DNA from: Streptomyces sp. WAC 01529
GTDB lineage: Bacteria; Actinomycetota; Actinomycetes; Streptomycetales; Streptomycetaceae
Direction: 5' to 3'
DNA length: 64,000 nt
Assembly: GCF_003945545.1 (NCBI RefSeq)
Contig: NZ_CP029617.1
Coordinates: 5,069,001 to 5,133,000, forward strand
A program made the position numbers and the translations under genes. The notes under the pieces were generated by a model. It was not told the DNA's origin. It did not search any database and worked only from the letters and a program-made list of their open reading frames with translations. Of the stretch, positions 1 to 7,443 are shown in pieces. Position 1 is the stretch's first letter; the number at the start of each line of letters is the position of its first letter.

Positions 1-941
1 GTGGAGAAGCAGCCGATCACGAGCGCGGGGCGCGTCCGCTGGTAGAGCACCTCGGCGAGTACGGGGGAGTCGAGCACCGTCAGCTCGACGCCGATCGCCC
101 GCGCCTCCTTCTCCAGGGTGCGCGACCAGCGGGCGGGGGCGGTGGGGTGCGGCTTGAACACCACCTGGGTGTGGCCGAGTTCGGCGGCGCCGCGCACCAT
201 GCGGATGTGCAGCTCCTCCTCTTCCTCGGGGGTGAGGATGTTCAGGGCGGAGAGGTACTGGCCGAGGACGAGGGCGGGCGCGTCGAGGGCGCTCAGGTCG
301 TCCGGCACCTGGGTCTCGTCGTCCGCGAGTTCGGCGAGCACCTTCACGAACGTGTCGGTCGGCACGATCTCCGGCTCGACCCCGAACTCGGTGAGCAGCA
401 GCGGGGTGAGGCCCGGCACCAGGTCCAGGTGGAGCAGGCGGCGCACGCGGGTGCCGACCAGGGGGTCGAGCTTGTTGCGGGTGGGGCCGTAGCTCATCAG
501 GCCGTCGGCGTAGACGTCCACGGGGGCGCCGGTGAAGATCTGCGTGAGCGCGAGCGCCGGGTTGACCTGGATCGACTCGACGGCCAGCTCCACCCGGTCG
601 TCACCGAGGTCCCAGAGCATCCGCACGTACCGCTCCCACAGCACGACGTCGTCGCCGCGCGGGGCCCAGCCGCCCGGGTGGAAGGGGGCGATGGCCTCGT
701 TCCAGGAACGTACGTCGTCGAACCGCTCGCGCAGCCGTGCGAAGCCGGGCATCGCGTCGAGCGGTGTCGTGGTCTCCGGGGTGGCCGCGTTGTTGCTGAC
801 CAGCAGGATGCGGCGGTCGGCGGGGCCGAAGCGGTCGGCGTCCAGGGCGGCGGCGAGCGTCGCCGCCCCGTACAGCGTGGAGGCGAGGAAGACCTGCGTC
901 GTGCGCCGGGCCGTACGGGGGAGCGTCTGCGAGCTTTCCAT
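1..941 (-). CDS. Polysialyltransferase-like capsule glycosyltransferase (partial, C-terminus outside window)
   Basis: The reading frame is open from an ATG at 941 down to base 1, giving 313 codons without a stop, so the C-terminus lies off the window. The N-terminus (FLASTLYGAATLAAALDAD) followed by an ILLVSNNAATPE strand and, about 220 residues later, VVFKPHPTAPARW resembles the alpha-2,8-polysialyltransferase family that builds sialic-acid-type polymers. The start ATG overlaps the TGA of the upstream glycosyltransferase by one base (TGATG), which indicates translational coupling. A role in cell-wall glycopolymer assembly is inferred from family and from the divergent NeuB/CMP-synthetase genes. 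Substrate and linkage cannot be read from the sequence. Confidence 0.75.
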   Translation of the reverse strand, partial: MESSQTLPRTARRTTQVFLASTLYGAATLAAALDADRFGPADRRILLVSNNAATPETTTPLDAMPGFARLRERFDDVRSWNEAIAPFHPGGWAPRGDDVVLWERYVRMLWDLGDDRVELAVESIQVNPALALTQIFTGAPVDVYADGLMSYGPTRNKLDPLVGTRVRRLLHLDLVPGLTPLLLTEFGVEPEIVPTDTFVKVLAELADDETQVPDDLSALDAPALVLGQYLSALNILTPEEEEELHIRMVRGAAELGHTQVVFKPHPTAPARWSRTLEKEARAIGVELTVLDSPVLAEVLYQRTRPALVIGCFS

Positions 942-1918
942 CACGCGGCCACCTCCGCCGACACGGGCCTGCGCCGCAGCCTGCGCAGCCGGGTGGCCCG
1001 CTGGAGGTCCATGGAGTCGAGGGCCTCGTCCAGCACGCCCTGCGGCATCCGCTTCAGCGCGGCCGCACTCATTGACTTCAATTTGCGCGCCACGGATGGC
1101 TCGAACCTTTCGATGGAACCCAAATGGTGGGAGATGATCGCGCAATAAGTGCGCACGGCCTTCGGCAGGAGTTTTTCGGCGTCCCGGTCCGCCGCGGTTT
1201 CCCGTACCACCTGGTCGAATGCCTTGATGAAATCGAGCTGGCGGACGTCGCCGATCTGGGTGAGCGACGAGGCGACCCCGCGCCGGTAGAACACCCCGAG
1301 CAGCCCGACCGCGGCGAAGGATTCCGCCTCCCGGTGCAGCCGCCAGATCCACGGACGGTCCTCCGCGGTGCGCAGGCCGTCGGTGAAGTGCAGCAGGCCG
1401 GCGTCGGCGAGCCGGCGGTGGTAGATGCCCGCCCAGGCGTACGCGTAGTCGACGGAGGTCGACCGGTCGGCGGGGAGTATCACCTCGCGCGGGTTCATCA
1501 CGACGCCGCGCCTGCCGTGCGGGACCCGGTGGACCGTACGGGCCCGCGCGGTGCACTGCACATGGTCGGTGCGGACGAAGTCGCAGCCCAACTCCTCGAT
1601 GGAGGCGAGCAGTTGTTCGAAGTAGCCGGGCGCGAGCCAGTCGTCACCGTCCAGGAAGGTGAGGTACTCGCCACGCGCCGCGTCGAGGCCCGTGTTGCGG
1701 GCGGTCGCGAGCCCGCCGTTCTTCTCGTGTCTGAGGTGGACGGCGCCGGGCAGCTCGCGCGCCGCCCGCTCCAGGATGTCCGGAGTCTCGTCGCGCGAAC
1801 AGTCGTCGACGAGAATAAATTCGAAGTCGTCGCGCGCGTTGGCACGCAGACTCCTCAGGGTGTCGGGCGCGTATTGCTGCACGTTGTAGAACGGCACGAT
1901 GACGGAGAGCTTAACCAC
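941..1918 (-). CDS. Family 2 glycosyltransferase
   Basis: 325 aa GT-A fold glycosyltransferase. The N-terminus VKLSVIVPFYNVQQY is the typical GT2 first strand, followed by FEFILVDDCSRDETPDIL (nucleotide-binding Asp residues) and LTFLDGDDWLAPGYF, which carries the DXD-type metal-binding motif around residue 95. The GTG at 1918 is chosen because it sits directly before the first GT2 beta strand; the frame stays open far upstream, but that extension has no domain and runs antisense to the gene at 2117. It is the first gene of a leftward pair with the polysialyltransferase-like gene (1-bp overlap). The divergent neighbours make sialic-acid or Kdn precursors, so a role in the wall glycopolymer is inferred. 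Acceptor and donor are unknown. Confidence 0.85.
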   Translation of the reverse strand: MVKLSVIVPFYNVQQYAPDTLRSLRANARDDFEFILVDDCSRDETPDILERAARELPGAVHLRHEKNGGLATARNTGLDAARGEYLTFLDGDDWLAPGYFEQLLASIEELGCDFVRTDHVQCTARARTVHRVPHGRRGVVMNPREVILPADRSTSVDYAYAWAGIYHRRLADAGLLHFTDGLRTAEDRPWIWRLHREAESFAAVGLLGVFYRRGVASSLTQIGDVRQLDFIKAFDQVVRETAADRDAEKLLPKAVRTYCAIISHHLGSIERFEPSVARKLKSMSAAALKRMPQGVLDEALDSMDLQRATRLRRLRRRPVSAEVAA

Positions 1919-2116
1919 GAGGGTGACGTTAGGTGTCGGCCCGTCATTCGTCTCGACCCGCAGGGGGATGCGAGGTGAACGACGCGTGGCGGAATGGTTA
2001 ACCGGGCCGCCGGACGGGCATTTCCCGGGCCGATTAGCCATTCGTCGGCGTGCTGTTAACCGTTTGTTGCACCTGAGTTGGGCCGCGAATCGAAATGGCT
2101 TCCTAGCGTCTGGGAC
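1919..2116. promoter_or_regulatory. Divergent promoter region of the glycopolymer cluster
   Basis: 198 bp between two divergent start codons, visibly less GC-rich than its surroundings. GTTAAC occurs twice, at about 1997-2003 (within GGTTAACCG) and 2054-2059 (within TGTTAACCG), and a related GCTTAACC lies at the GT2 start. TAGCGT at 2104-2109 stands 7 nt before the GTG at 2117, a spacing typical of leaderless Streptomyces promoters. The repeated GTTAACC words could be operator half-sites, but this is inference. Confidence 0.4.
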
Positions 2117-3469
2117 GTGCCAGCAAGTAACCGAAACCCGCTCCGGGTGGCCGTGCTCGCCGATTCCGATACGCGATGGAAATGGGGCGCTCTCACCGCG
2201 AACCGCATCGCAACGGACAGTCGGCCCGAGTCCGACGGCCACCGACTCAGCGGGTACCTGCTCCGCGGCCGGGCCACCCCGACGCCCCGGCAGCTCGAAG
2301 AGGTGGGGGTGCGCGCGGACAGCCTGCGCGAGGTCACCGCCGTCGAGTTCCTGCGCGAGATGGAGCGGGAAGCGCCCGACGTGATCGTGCTCGCCCTGGT
2401 GGGCGGCGCGGTCCAGGCGGTGCTGCACGGACTCGCCCGCGTCACCGAGGACGCCCGCCTCACCGGCACCGCGAGGAAGCGGCCCGTCGTCGTCACCGGC
2501 TATGTCGGCGTCGTCTACGAGAAGCTCGCCGACGGCCTCCTCCTGCGGCACGGCGCCGATGTCGTCCTCGCCAACTCCCGCCAGGACGCGGAACGTTTCC
2601 GCGCGGTGTACGAGGGAGTGGGCGCCGACGCCTCGGCGGTCACGGAGGCCGCCCTGCCCTTCCTCGGCGGCGCGCCCTACGCCGGACACGACCCGTACAC
2701 GGTCGTCTTCGCCGCCCAGCCCTCCGTACCGGAGAGCGCCGCGCACCGCGCCTACCTGCTGCGCCGCCTCGCCGACCACGCCCGCCTGCACCCCGACCGC
2801 GAGGTCCTGCTCAAACTGCGCAGCAAGCCCGGCGAGCACACCACGCACATCGAGGAGCTGCCCTACCAGAAGCTGGCGCAGCGCCTGGAGGGCGGTCTGC
2901 CCGCCAACTGCCGCCTCGTCTACGGGCACATGGGCGAGGTCCTCGACCGCACCGACCTGCTCGTCACCATCAGCTCCACCGCCGCCCTGGAATCCCTGCA
3001 CCGGCGCATCCCCACCGCGGTCCTCACCGACCTCGGGGTGCGCGAGGCGCTCGGCAACCACCACTTCACCGGCTCCGGCTGCCTCGCCTCCTTCGACCAG
3101 CTGGACGCGGGCCACCTGCCCGTGCCCGACGAGCGGTGGCTGGCCCGGCAGGGCGTCGCCGCCGACGGGGCGTACGAACGGGCCTTCGACGAGGCGCGCG
3201 AGAAGGTCACCGGCCTCCTCGCCGACGCCGCGGCCGGCCGCATCCCGCCCCTGAAGCCGTACTACAGCCTCACCACCGCCCGCGGCTATCTGCCCGGCAT
3301 CCTCAGCCGCCACCACCTCGCCCCCGACGGCTCCCCGCTGCCGGGCGCCCCCTCCGCGGACCGGGACCCGGGCCCCGTACGCCAGATCGTGCGCCGCGCG
3401 GCCCGCGGGGCCTACCGCCACGGGGTGCAGCGCGTGGCCCCCGTCATCCGGCGGATGGGCGAGCTGTGA
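2117..3469 (+). CDS. DUF6716-type putative glycosyltransferase
   Basis: 450 aa soluble protein. The N-terminus NPLRVAVLADSDTRWKWGAL is followed by a GT-B-like layout: a first Rossmann half with VIVLALVGGAVQAVLH, and a second half with YTVVFAAQPSVP, VLLKLRSKPGEHTTHIEELP, then DLLVTISSTAALESLHRRIP, the kind of donor-site loop found in CDP/UDP-sugar transferases. I recognise it as the uncharacterised DUF6716 family found in actinobacterial sialic-acid-like clusters. GTG 2117 is preferred because a TAGCGT hexamer lies 7 nt upstream (leaderless pattern); a TTG at 2078 is an alternative. It begins a rightward operon with the CMP-synthetase and NeuB genes. The function is inferred. Confidence 0.7.
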   Translation: MPASNRNPLRVAVLADSDTRWKWGALTANRIATDSRPESDGHRLSGYLLRGRATPTPRQLEEVGVRADSLREVTAVEFLREMEREAPDVIVLALVGGAVQAVLHGLARVTEDARLTGTARKRPVVVTGYVGVVYEKLADGLLLRHGADVVLANSRQDAERFRAVYEGVGADASAVTEAALPFLGGAPYAGHDPYTVVFAAQPSVPESAAHRAYLLRRLADHARLHPDREVLLKLRSKPGEHTTHIEELPYQKLAQRLEGGLPANCRLVYGHMGEVLDRTDLLVTISSTAALESLHRRIPTAVLTDLGVREALGNHHFTGSGCLASFDQLDAGHLPVPDERWLARQGVAADGAYERAFDEAREKVTGLLADAAAGRIPPLKPYYSLTTARGYLPGILSRHHLAPDGSPLPGAPSADRDPGPVRQIVRRAARGAYRHGVQRVAPVIRRMGEL

Positions 3470-3501
3470 ACTCCCGCGACCTTTCACCCTCAGGAGCCCC
3501 C

Positions 3502-4833
3502 ATGTCACACCCCGGCCCAGCGAGTACGCCGGTGCGCCGCGTCCTGGCCGTCATCCCCGCCCGCGGCGGCTCCAAGGGTGTGCCCGCCAAGAACCTCGCC
3601 CCGGTCGGCGGCGTGCCGCTGGTGGCCCGCGCCATCCGCGAATGCGTGGCCGCCCGGCTCGTCACGGACGTCGTCGTCTCCACGGACGACCACGTGATCG
3701 CCGAGGCCGCCCGCACCGCCGGCGCCGAGGTGGTGCTGCGCCCCGCCGCGATCGCCGGGGACACCGCGACCAGCGAGGCCGCCGTCCTGCACGCGATGGA
3801 CGCCCACGAGGCGCTGCACGGCTCCCGCGTCGACGTCGTCCTGCTCGTGCAGTGCACCAGCCCCTTCCTCACCCGCGAGGACATCGACGGGGTGGCCGCG
3901 GCCGTCGTCGAGAACGGCGCGGACACGGCCGTCACCGTCGCCCCCTTCCACGGCTTCATCTGGCGCGACGCGGCCGACGACGCGGCCGGCTCCACCGGCT
4001 CCACGACCGCCGCCGACGTCACCACGCGGCGCGCCGACACCGCGGGCGGCACGGCGACCCTCGCCAACTCCACCCGCACCCGCGGCGGTTACGGCGTCAA
4101 CCACGACAAGTCCTTCCGCCCGCGCCGCCAGGACCGCCCCCAGGACCTCCTGGAGACCGGCGCCGCCTACGCCATGGACGCGGCGGGCTTCCGCACCGAG
4201 AAGCACCGCTTCTTCGGCCACACCGAGCCGGTCCGCACCGACCCGGCGCGCGTCCTTGAGGTCGACGACCCGCACGACCTCGCCCGCGCCCGCGCGCTCG
4301 CCCCCCTCTTCGACGCGGCCCGTCCCGAGGACGGTCCCGCGCTCCCCACCGCCGCCGACATCGACGCGGTGGTCCTCGACTTCGACGGCACCCAGACCGA
4401 CGACAGGGTGCTGATCGACTCCGAGGGACGGGAGTTCGTCTCCGTGCACCGCGGGGACGGACTCGGCATCGCGGCCCTGCGCAGAAGCGGCCTGCACATG
4501 CTGATCCTGTCCACGGAGCAGAACCCGGTCGTCGCCGCGCGCGCCAGGAAGCTGAAGCTCCCGGTCCTGCACGGCATCGACCGGAAAGACCTCGCACTGA
4601 AGCAGTGGTGCGAGGAACAGGGCATCGCGCCCGAGCGCGTGCTCTACGTCGGCAACGACGTCAACGACCTCCCGTGCTTCGCCCTCGTGGGCTGGCCCGT
4701 GGCGGTCGGCAGCGCCCACGACGTCGTACGCGGCGCGGCCCGCGCGGTCACCACCCTCCCCGGCGGTGAAGGCGCGATCCGAGAGATCGCCAGCTGGATC
4801 CTCGGCCCCTCTCTCGACTCCCTCCACAGTTAA
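3502..4833 (+). CDS. Bifunctional CMP-acylneuraminate (Kdn/sialate) cytidylyltransferase and HAD phosphatase
   Basis: 443 aa with two domains. Residues 11-270 are a CMP-sialate/KDO synthetase with the CTP-binding motif IPARGGSKGVPAKN and the LLVQCTSPF strand. Residues 285-443 are a HAD phosphatase of KdsC type with DFDGTQTDD (motif I), LSTEQN (motif II), a Lys in GIDRKD (motif III) and GNDVND (motif IV). This order matches animal CMP-sialate synthetases and suggests one polypeptide both dephosphorylates the nonulosonate 9-phosphate and activates the free acid with CTP. Residues about 157-192 form a low-complexity Ala/Ser/Thr/Gly insert inside the first domain. An AGGAG site lies 5 nt before the ATG. 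The gene is followed closely by the NeuB gene. Kdn as substrate is inferred from Streptomyces teichulosonic acids. Confidence 0.85.
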   Translation: MSHPGPASTPVRRVLAVIPARGGSKGVPAKNLAPVGGVPLVARAIRECVAARLVTDVVVSTDDHVIAEAARTAGAEVVLRPAAIAGDTATSEAAVLHAMDAHEALHGSRVDVVLLVQCTSPFLTREDIDGVAAAVVENGADTAVTVAPFHGFIWRDAADDAAGSTGSTTAADVTTRRADTAGGTATLANSTRTRGGYGVNHDKSFRPRRQDRPQDLLETGAAYAMDAAGFRTEKHRFFGHTEPVRTDPARVLEVDDPHDLARARALAPLFDAARPEDGPALPTAADIDAVVLDFDGTQTDDRVLIDSEGREFVSVHRGDGLGIAALRRSGLHMLILSTEQNPVVAARARKLKLPVLHGIDRKDLALKQWCEEQGIAPERVLYVGNDVNDLPCFALVGWPVAVGSAHDVVRGAARAVTTLPGGEGAIREIASWILGPSLDSLHS

Positions 4834-4847
4834 GGAAAGTTCCTGCC

Positions 4848-5807
4848 ATGAGCTCCACCACCCCCGTCACCTCCATCGGCGCCAACTCCCGGCTGCGTCA
4901 GTTCGGTTCGAAGACGGCGGGCCCCGGTCAGCCCGTCTACATCACCGGTGAGATCGGCATCAACCACAACGGTGACCTGGAGAACGCGTTCAAGCTGATC
5001 GACGTGGCCGCCGACGCCGGCTGCGACGCGGTGAAGTTCCAGAAGCGCACCCCGGAGATCTGCACCCCGCGCGACCAGTGGGACATCGAGCGCGACACCC
5101 CCTGGGGCCGGATGACGTACATCGACTACCGCCACCGCGTGGAGTTCGGCGAGGCCGAGTACCAGGCCATCAGCGAGCACTGCGCCAAGCGCGGCATCGA
5201 CTGGTTCGCCTCCCCGTGGGACACCGAGGCCGTCGCCTTCCTGGAGAAGTTCGACCTGCCCGCCCACAAGGTCGCCTCCGCCTCCCTCACCGACGACGAG
5301 CTGCTGCGCGCCCTGCGCGCCACCGGCCGCACGGTCATCCTCTCCACGGGCATGTCGACGCCGAAGCAGATCCGCCACGCCGTCGAGGTCCTCGGCTCCG
5401 ACAACATCCTCATGTGCCACGCCACGTCGACGTACCCGGCGCAGGCCGAGGAGCTGAACCTGCGCGTGATCAACACCCTCCAGCAGGAGTACCCGAACGT
5501 CCCGATCGGCTACTCCGGCCACGAGACGGGCCTCCAGACGACGCTGGCCGCCGTCGCCCTCGGCGCCACCTTCGTCGAGCGGCACATCACCCTCGACCGA
5601 GCCATGTGGGGCTCCGACCAGGCCGCCTCCGTCGAGCCGCAGGGCCTGACCCGCCTGGTCCGCGACATCCGCACCATCGAGGCCTCCCTCGGCGACGGCG
5701 TCAAGAAGGTCTACGAGTCGGAGCTCGGCCCGATGAAGAAGCTGCGCCGCGTCGCGGGCGTCGTGGCGGAGTCGGAGACCGCCGGCGCCGAGCCGGTCGC
5801 GGTCTGA
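4848..5807 (+). CDS. neuB: N-acetylneuraminate synthase family protein (sialate/Kdn synthase)
   Basis: 319 aa. NeuB-type synthases condense phosphoenolpyruvate with a hexose or hexose phosphate to make a nine-carbon 2-keto acid. Visible motifs are GEIGINHNGD near the N-terminus, DAVKFQKR, the ILSTGMST loop, CHATSTYPAQ, IGYSGHE and FVERHITLDRAMWGSD, covering the whole TIM barrel and its metal and PEP sites. The protein ends shortly after the barrel and lacks the C-terminal SAF (antifreeze-like) domain of classic NeuB, which in those enzymes lids the partner active site. An AAGGAAAG ribosome-binding site precedes the ATG, and only 14 bp separate it from the CMP-synthetase gene. Whether the substrate is mannose-6-P (Kdn) or an N-acyl sugar cannot be told from the sequence. 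Confidence 0.88.
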   Translation: MSSTTPVTSIGANSRLRQFGSKTAGPGQPVYITGEIGINHNGDLENAFKLIDVAADAGCDAVKFQKRTPEICTPRDQWDIERDTPWGRMTYIDYRHRVEFGEAEYQAISEHCAKRGIDWFASPWDTEAVAFLEKFDLPAHKVASASLTDDELLRALRATGRTVILSTGMSTPKQIRHAVEVLGSDNILMCHATSTYPAQAEELNLRVINTLQQEYPNVPIGYSGHETGLQTTLAAVALGATFVERHITLDRAMWGSDQAASVEPQGLTRLVRDIRTIEASLGDGVKKVYESELGPMKKLRRVAGVVAESETAGAEPVAV

Positions 5808-5842
5808 GCGCCCACCGGTCACCGGATACGGACGAGACGACG

Positions 5843-6937
5843 ATGAGCCCCCGAGCCGCCGGCACCACCGGCGCCACCGCCCCCTCCACGCTCGCCTTCG
5901 TGGAGAGCCCTGTTCAGCTGCTGAACGTACTGGAGTGGGCGCACGCGGCGGCCGCGACCGGCCCGGCCGGGGGCCTCACCGTCGTCGTCCTCTCGCCCAA
6001 CGACCCCATGACCCGGGGCCAGTTGCGGCGCATGGCGCAGCTCGTCCGCGACGAGGGCGTCGAGGTCCGCTGGGAGGAGGCGCGCGGCGGCGCGAGCGCC
6101 CCCTTCCAGACGGTCGGCGGTCTCGCGGGCGCGCTGCGCAAGGCGGACCGGGTCGTCATAGGCGACCCGTTCTCCCGCTACGTACAGCTCCTGCTGACCA
6201 TCACCCGCGCCCGCTCGCTCGTGGTGGTGGATGACGGCACGGCGACCATGGAGTTCATCTCCCAGCTCGCCCGGGGTGAGCGGCTCGTGCGCTGGCACCG
6301 CAAGGGCGGCCGCCCCGGCCCCCGCGACCTGCTCTTCGCCCCGGTCTCGGCCGCGGCCCGGCGCCGCCTGACGCCCGGCGGGGCGCGGACGGTGGAGGTC
6401 TTCTCCTCCATGCCGATCGACCAGGCGCCGCCCGGCGTGGGCATCACCGTCAACGCCTTCGCCTGGACCAGGGAGCGCTTCGGCCCGCCCCGCATCACAC
6501 GCGGCGCCGACCTGGTGGGCACGTCCCTCGTCGAGACGGGCGTGGTGGACCCCGACCGCTACCTGGAAGCGGTCCGCGCCCTCTGCCTGGCCCACGGCGC
6601 GACGCGCTACTTCGCGCACCGCCGCGAGAGCTCCGAGAAGCTGCACCGCCTCGCGGTGGAGACGGGCCTGCAGGTGGTGCGCCCCGACCTCCCCCTGGAG
6701 CTGATCGCCCGCCGCGGCCCCATCGGCCGTACGATCCTCAGCTTCCCCTCCACCGTCGTCCACACCCTCCCCCTGGCGCTGGCGGGCACGGACGTGAAGG
6801 TGGCGGTCTGCGACATCGACCCGGCCTGGCTCACGGAGAACGCCTCGCCGCGCGCGCAGGGGTTCCTGTCCGGGGTGACGGGGACGGCCAGGGACGTGAC
6901 CCGGCTGACGTCGGTGCAGCACGCGGCACCGGCGTGA
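5843..6937 (+). CDS. Polysialyltransferase-like protein of the glycopolymer cluster
   Basis: 364 aa, last gene of the rightward cluster. The N-terminal strand TLAFVESPVQLLNVLEW resembles the first strand of bacterial sialyl/polysialyltransferase-like proteins, and VVIGDPFSRYVQLLLTITRA followed by LVVVDDGTATMEF also fits that family. A later FAHRRESSEKLHRLA and the C-terminal GRTILSFPSTVVHTLPLAL resemble the HP and Ser-Thr regions of CMP-sialate-using transferases. No membrane segment is evident. It starts 35 bp after the NeuB stop and has no strong ribosome-binding site. It probably transfers the activated nonulosonate made by the two upstream enzymes; this is inferred from family resemblance and position. 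Confidence 0.6.
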   Translation: MSPRAAGTTGATAPSTLAFVESPVQLLNVLEWAHAAAATGPAGGLTVVVLSPNDPMTRGQLRRMAQLVRDEGVEVRWEEARGGASAPFQTVGGLAGALRKADRVVIGDPFSRYVQLLLTITRARSLVVVDDGTATMEFISQLARGERLVRWHRKGGRPGPRDLLFAPVSAAARRRLTPGGARTVEVFSSMPIDQAPPGVGITVNAFAWTRERFGPPRITRGADLVGTSLVETGVVDPDRYLEAVRALCLAHGATRYFAHRRESSEKLHRLAVETGLQVVRPDLPLELIARRGPIGRTILSFPSTVVHTLPLALAGTDVKVAVCDIDPAWLTENASPRAQGFLSGVTGTARDVTRLTSVQHAAPA

Positions 6938-6996
6938 CGGCAGCGGCGTAACGGCACCGGCGGATCGGCACCGGGTCGACGGCCACGGGGCGCCGG

Positions 6997-7443
6997 TTAC
7001 GGGGTGAAGCGCCGGACGTACCGCCGCTGCCAGGGCGTCTCCACCGCGTGCCGGTCGTAGTGCGCCCGTACGAAGGCGACGGCCTCCCCGGCGGGCACCC
7101 CGTCCAGGACGGCGATACAGGCGAGGGCGGTCCCGGTCCGCCCCCGCCCGCCCCCGCAGGCCACCTCGACACGCTCCCCGGCGGCCCGCTCCCACGCCTC
7201 GCGCAGCACCTCCCGGGCCAGCGCGCGATCACCCGGCAGCCGGAAGTCGGGCCAGGCCAACCACTTCGCCTCCCAGGGGACTTCGGGCGGCCGCTTGCCG
7301 AGGAGGTAGACGCCGAGATCGGGCACATCGCCGTCGGGAAGCGGGCGCCGGAGCCCCCGCCCCCGGACGAGCCGTCCGGAGGGCAACCGCAGGACTCCGG
7401 CGCCGCCGGCCTTCCACGTATCCGTCTTCGCGCTACCGGTCAT
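6997..7443 (-). CDS. Protein-tyrosine/dual-specificity phosphatase family protein
   Basis: 148 aa. The signature VEVACGGGRGRTGTALA contains the CX5R phosphate-binding loop of Cys-based phosphatases, followed by Thr-Gly. The residue before the catalytic Cys is Ala rather than the usual His of HCX5R. A WPDFRLP segment about 30 residues upstream could carry the general-acid Asp. The start ATG overlaps the MFS stop codon by 4 bp (ATGA), so the gene is probably translated with the transporter. The substrate is unknown; tyrosine-phosphate or another phosphoester are both possible. Confidence 0.72.
   Translation of the reverse strand: MTGSAKTDTWKAGGAGVLRLPSGRLVRGRGLRRPLPDGDVPDLGVYLLGKRPPEVPWEAKWLAWPDFRLPGDRALAREVLREAWERAAGERVEVACGGGRGRTGTALACIAVLDGVPAGEAVAFVRAHYDRHAVETPWQRRYVRRFTP

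Noticed and set aside
147..1148. A 333-codon plus-strand frame
   Set aside because: It is antisense to the two glycosyltransferase genes and lacks any domain or ribosome-binding site.
1919..3508. Long N-terminal extension of the GT2 frame to 3508
   Set aside because: It is antisense to the gene at 2117, has no recognisable domain and its composition reflects the other strand. The GT2 domain begins at 1918.
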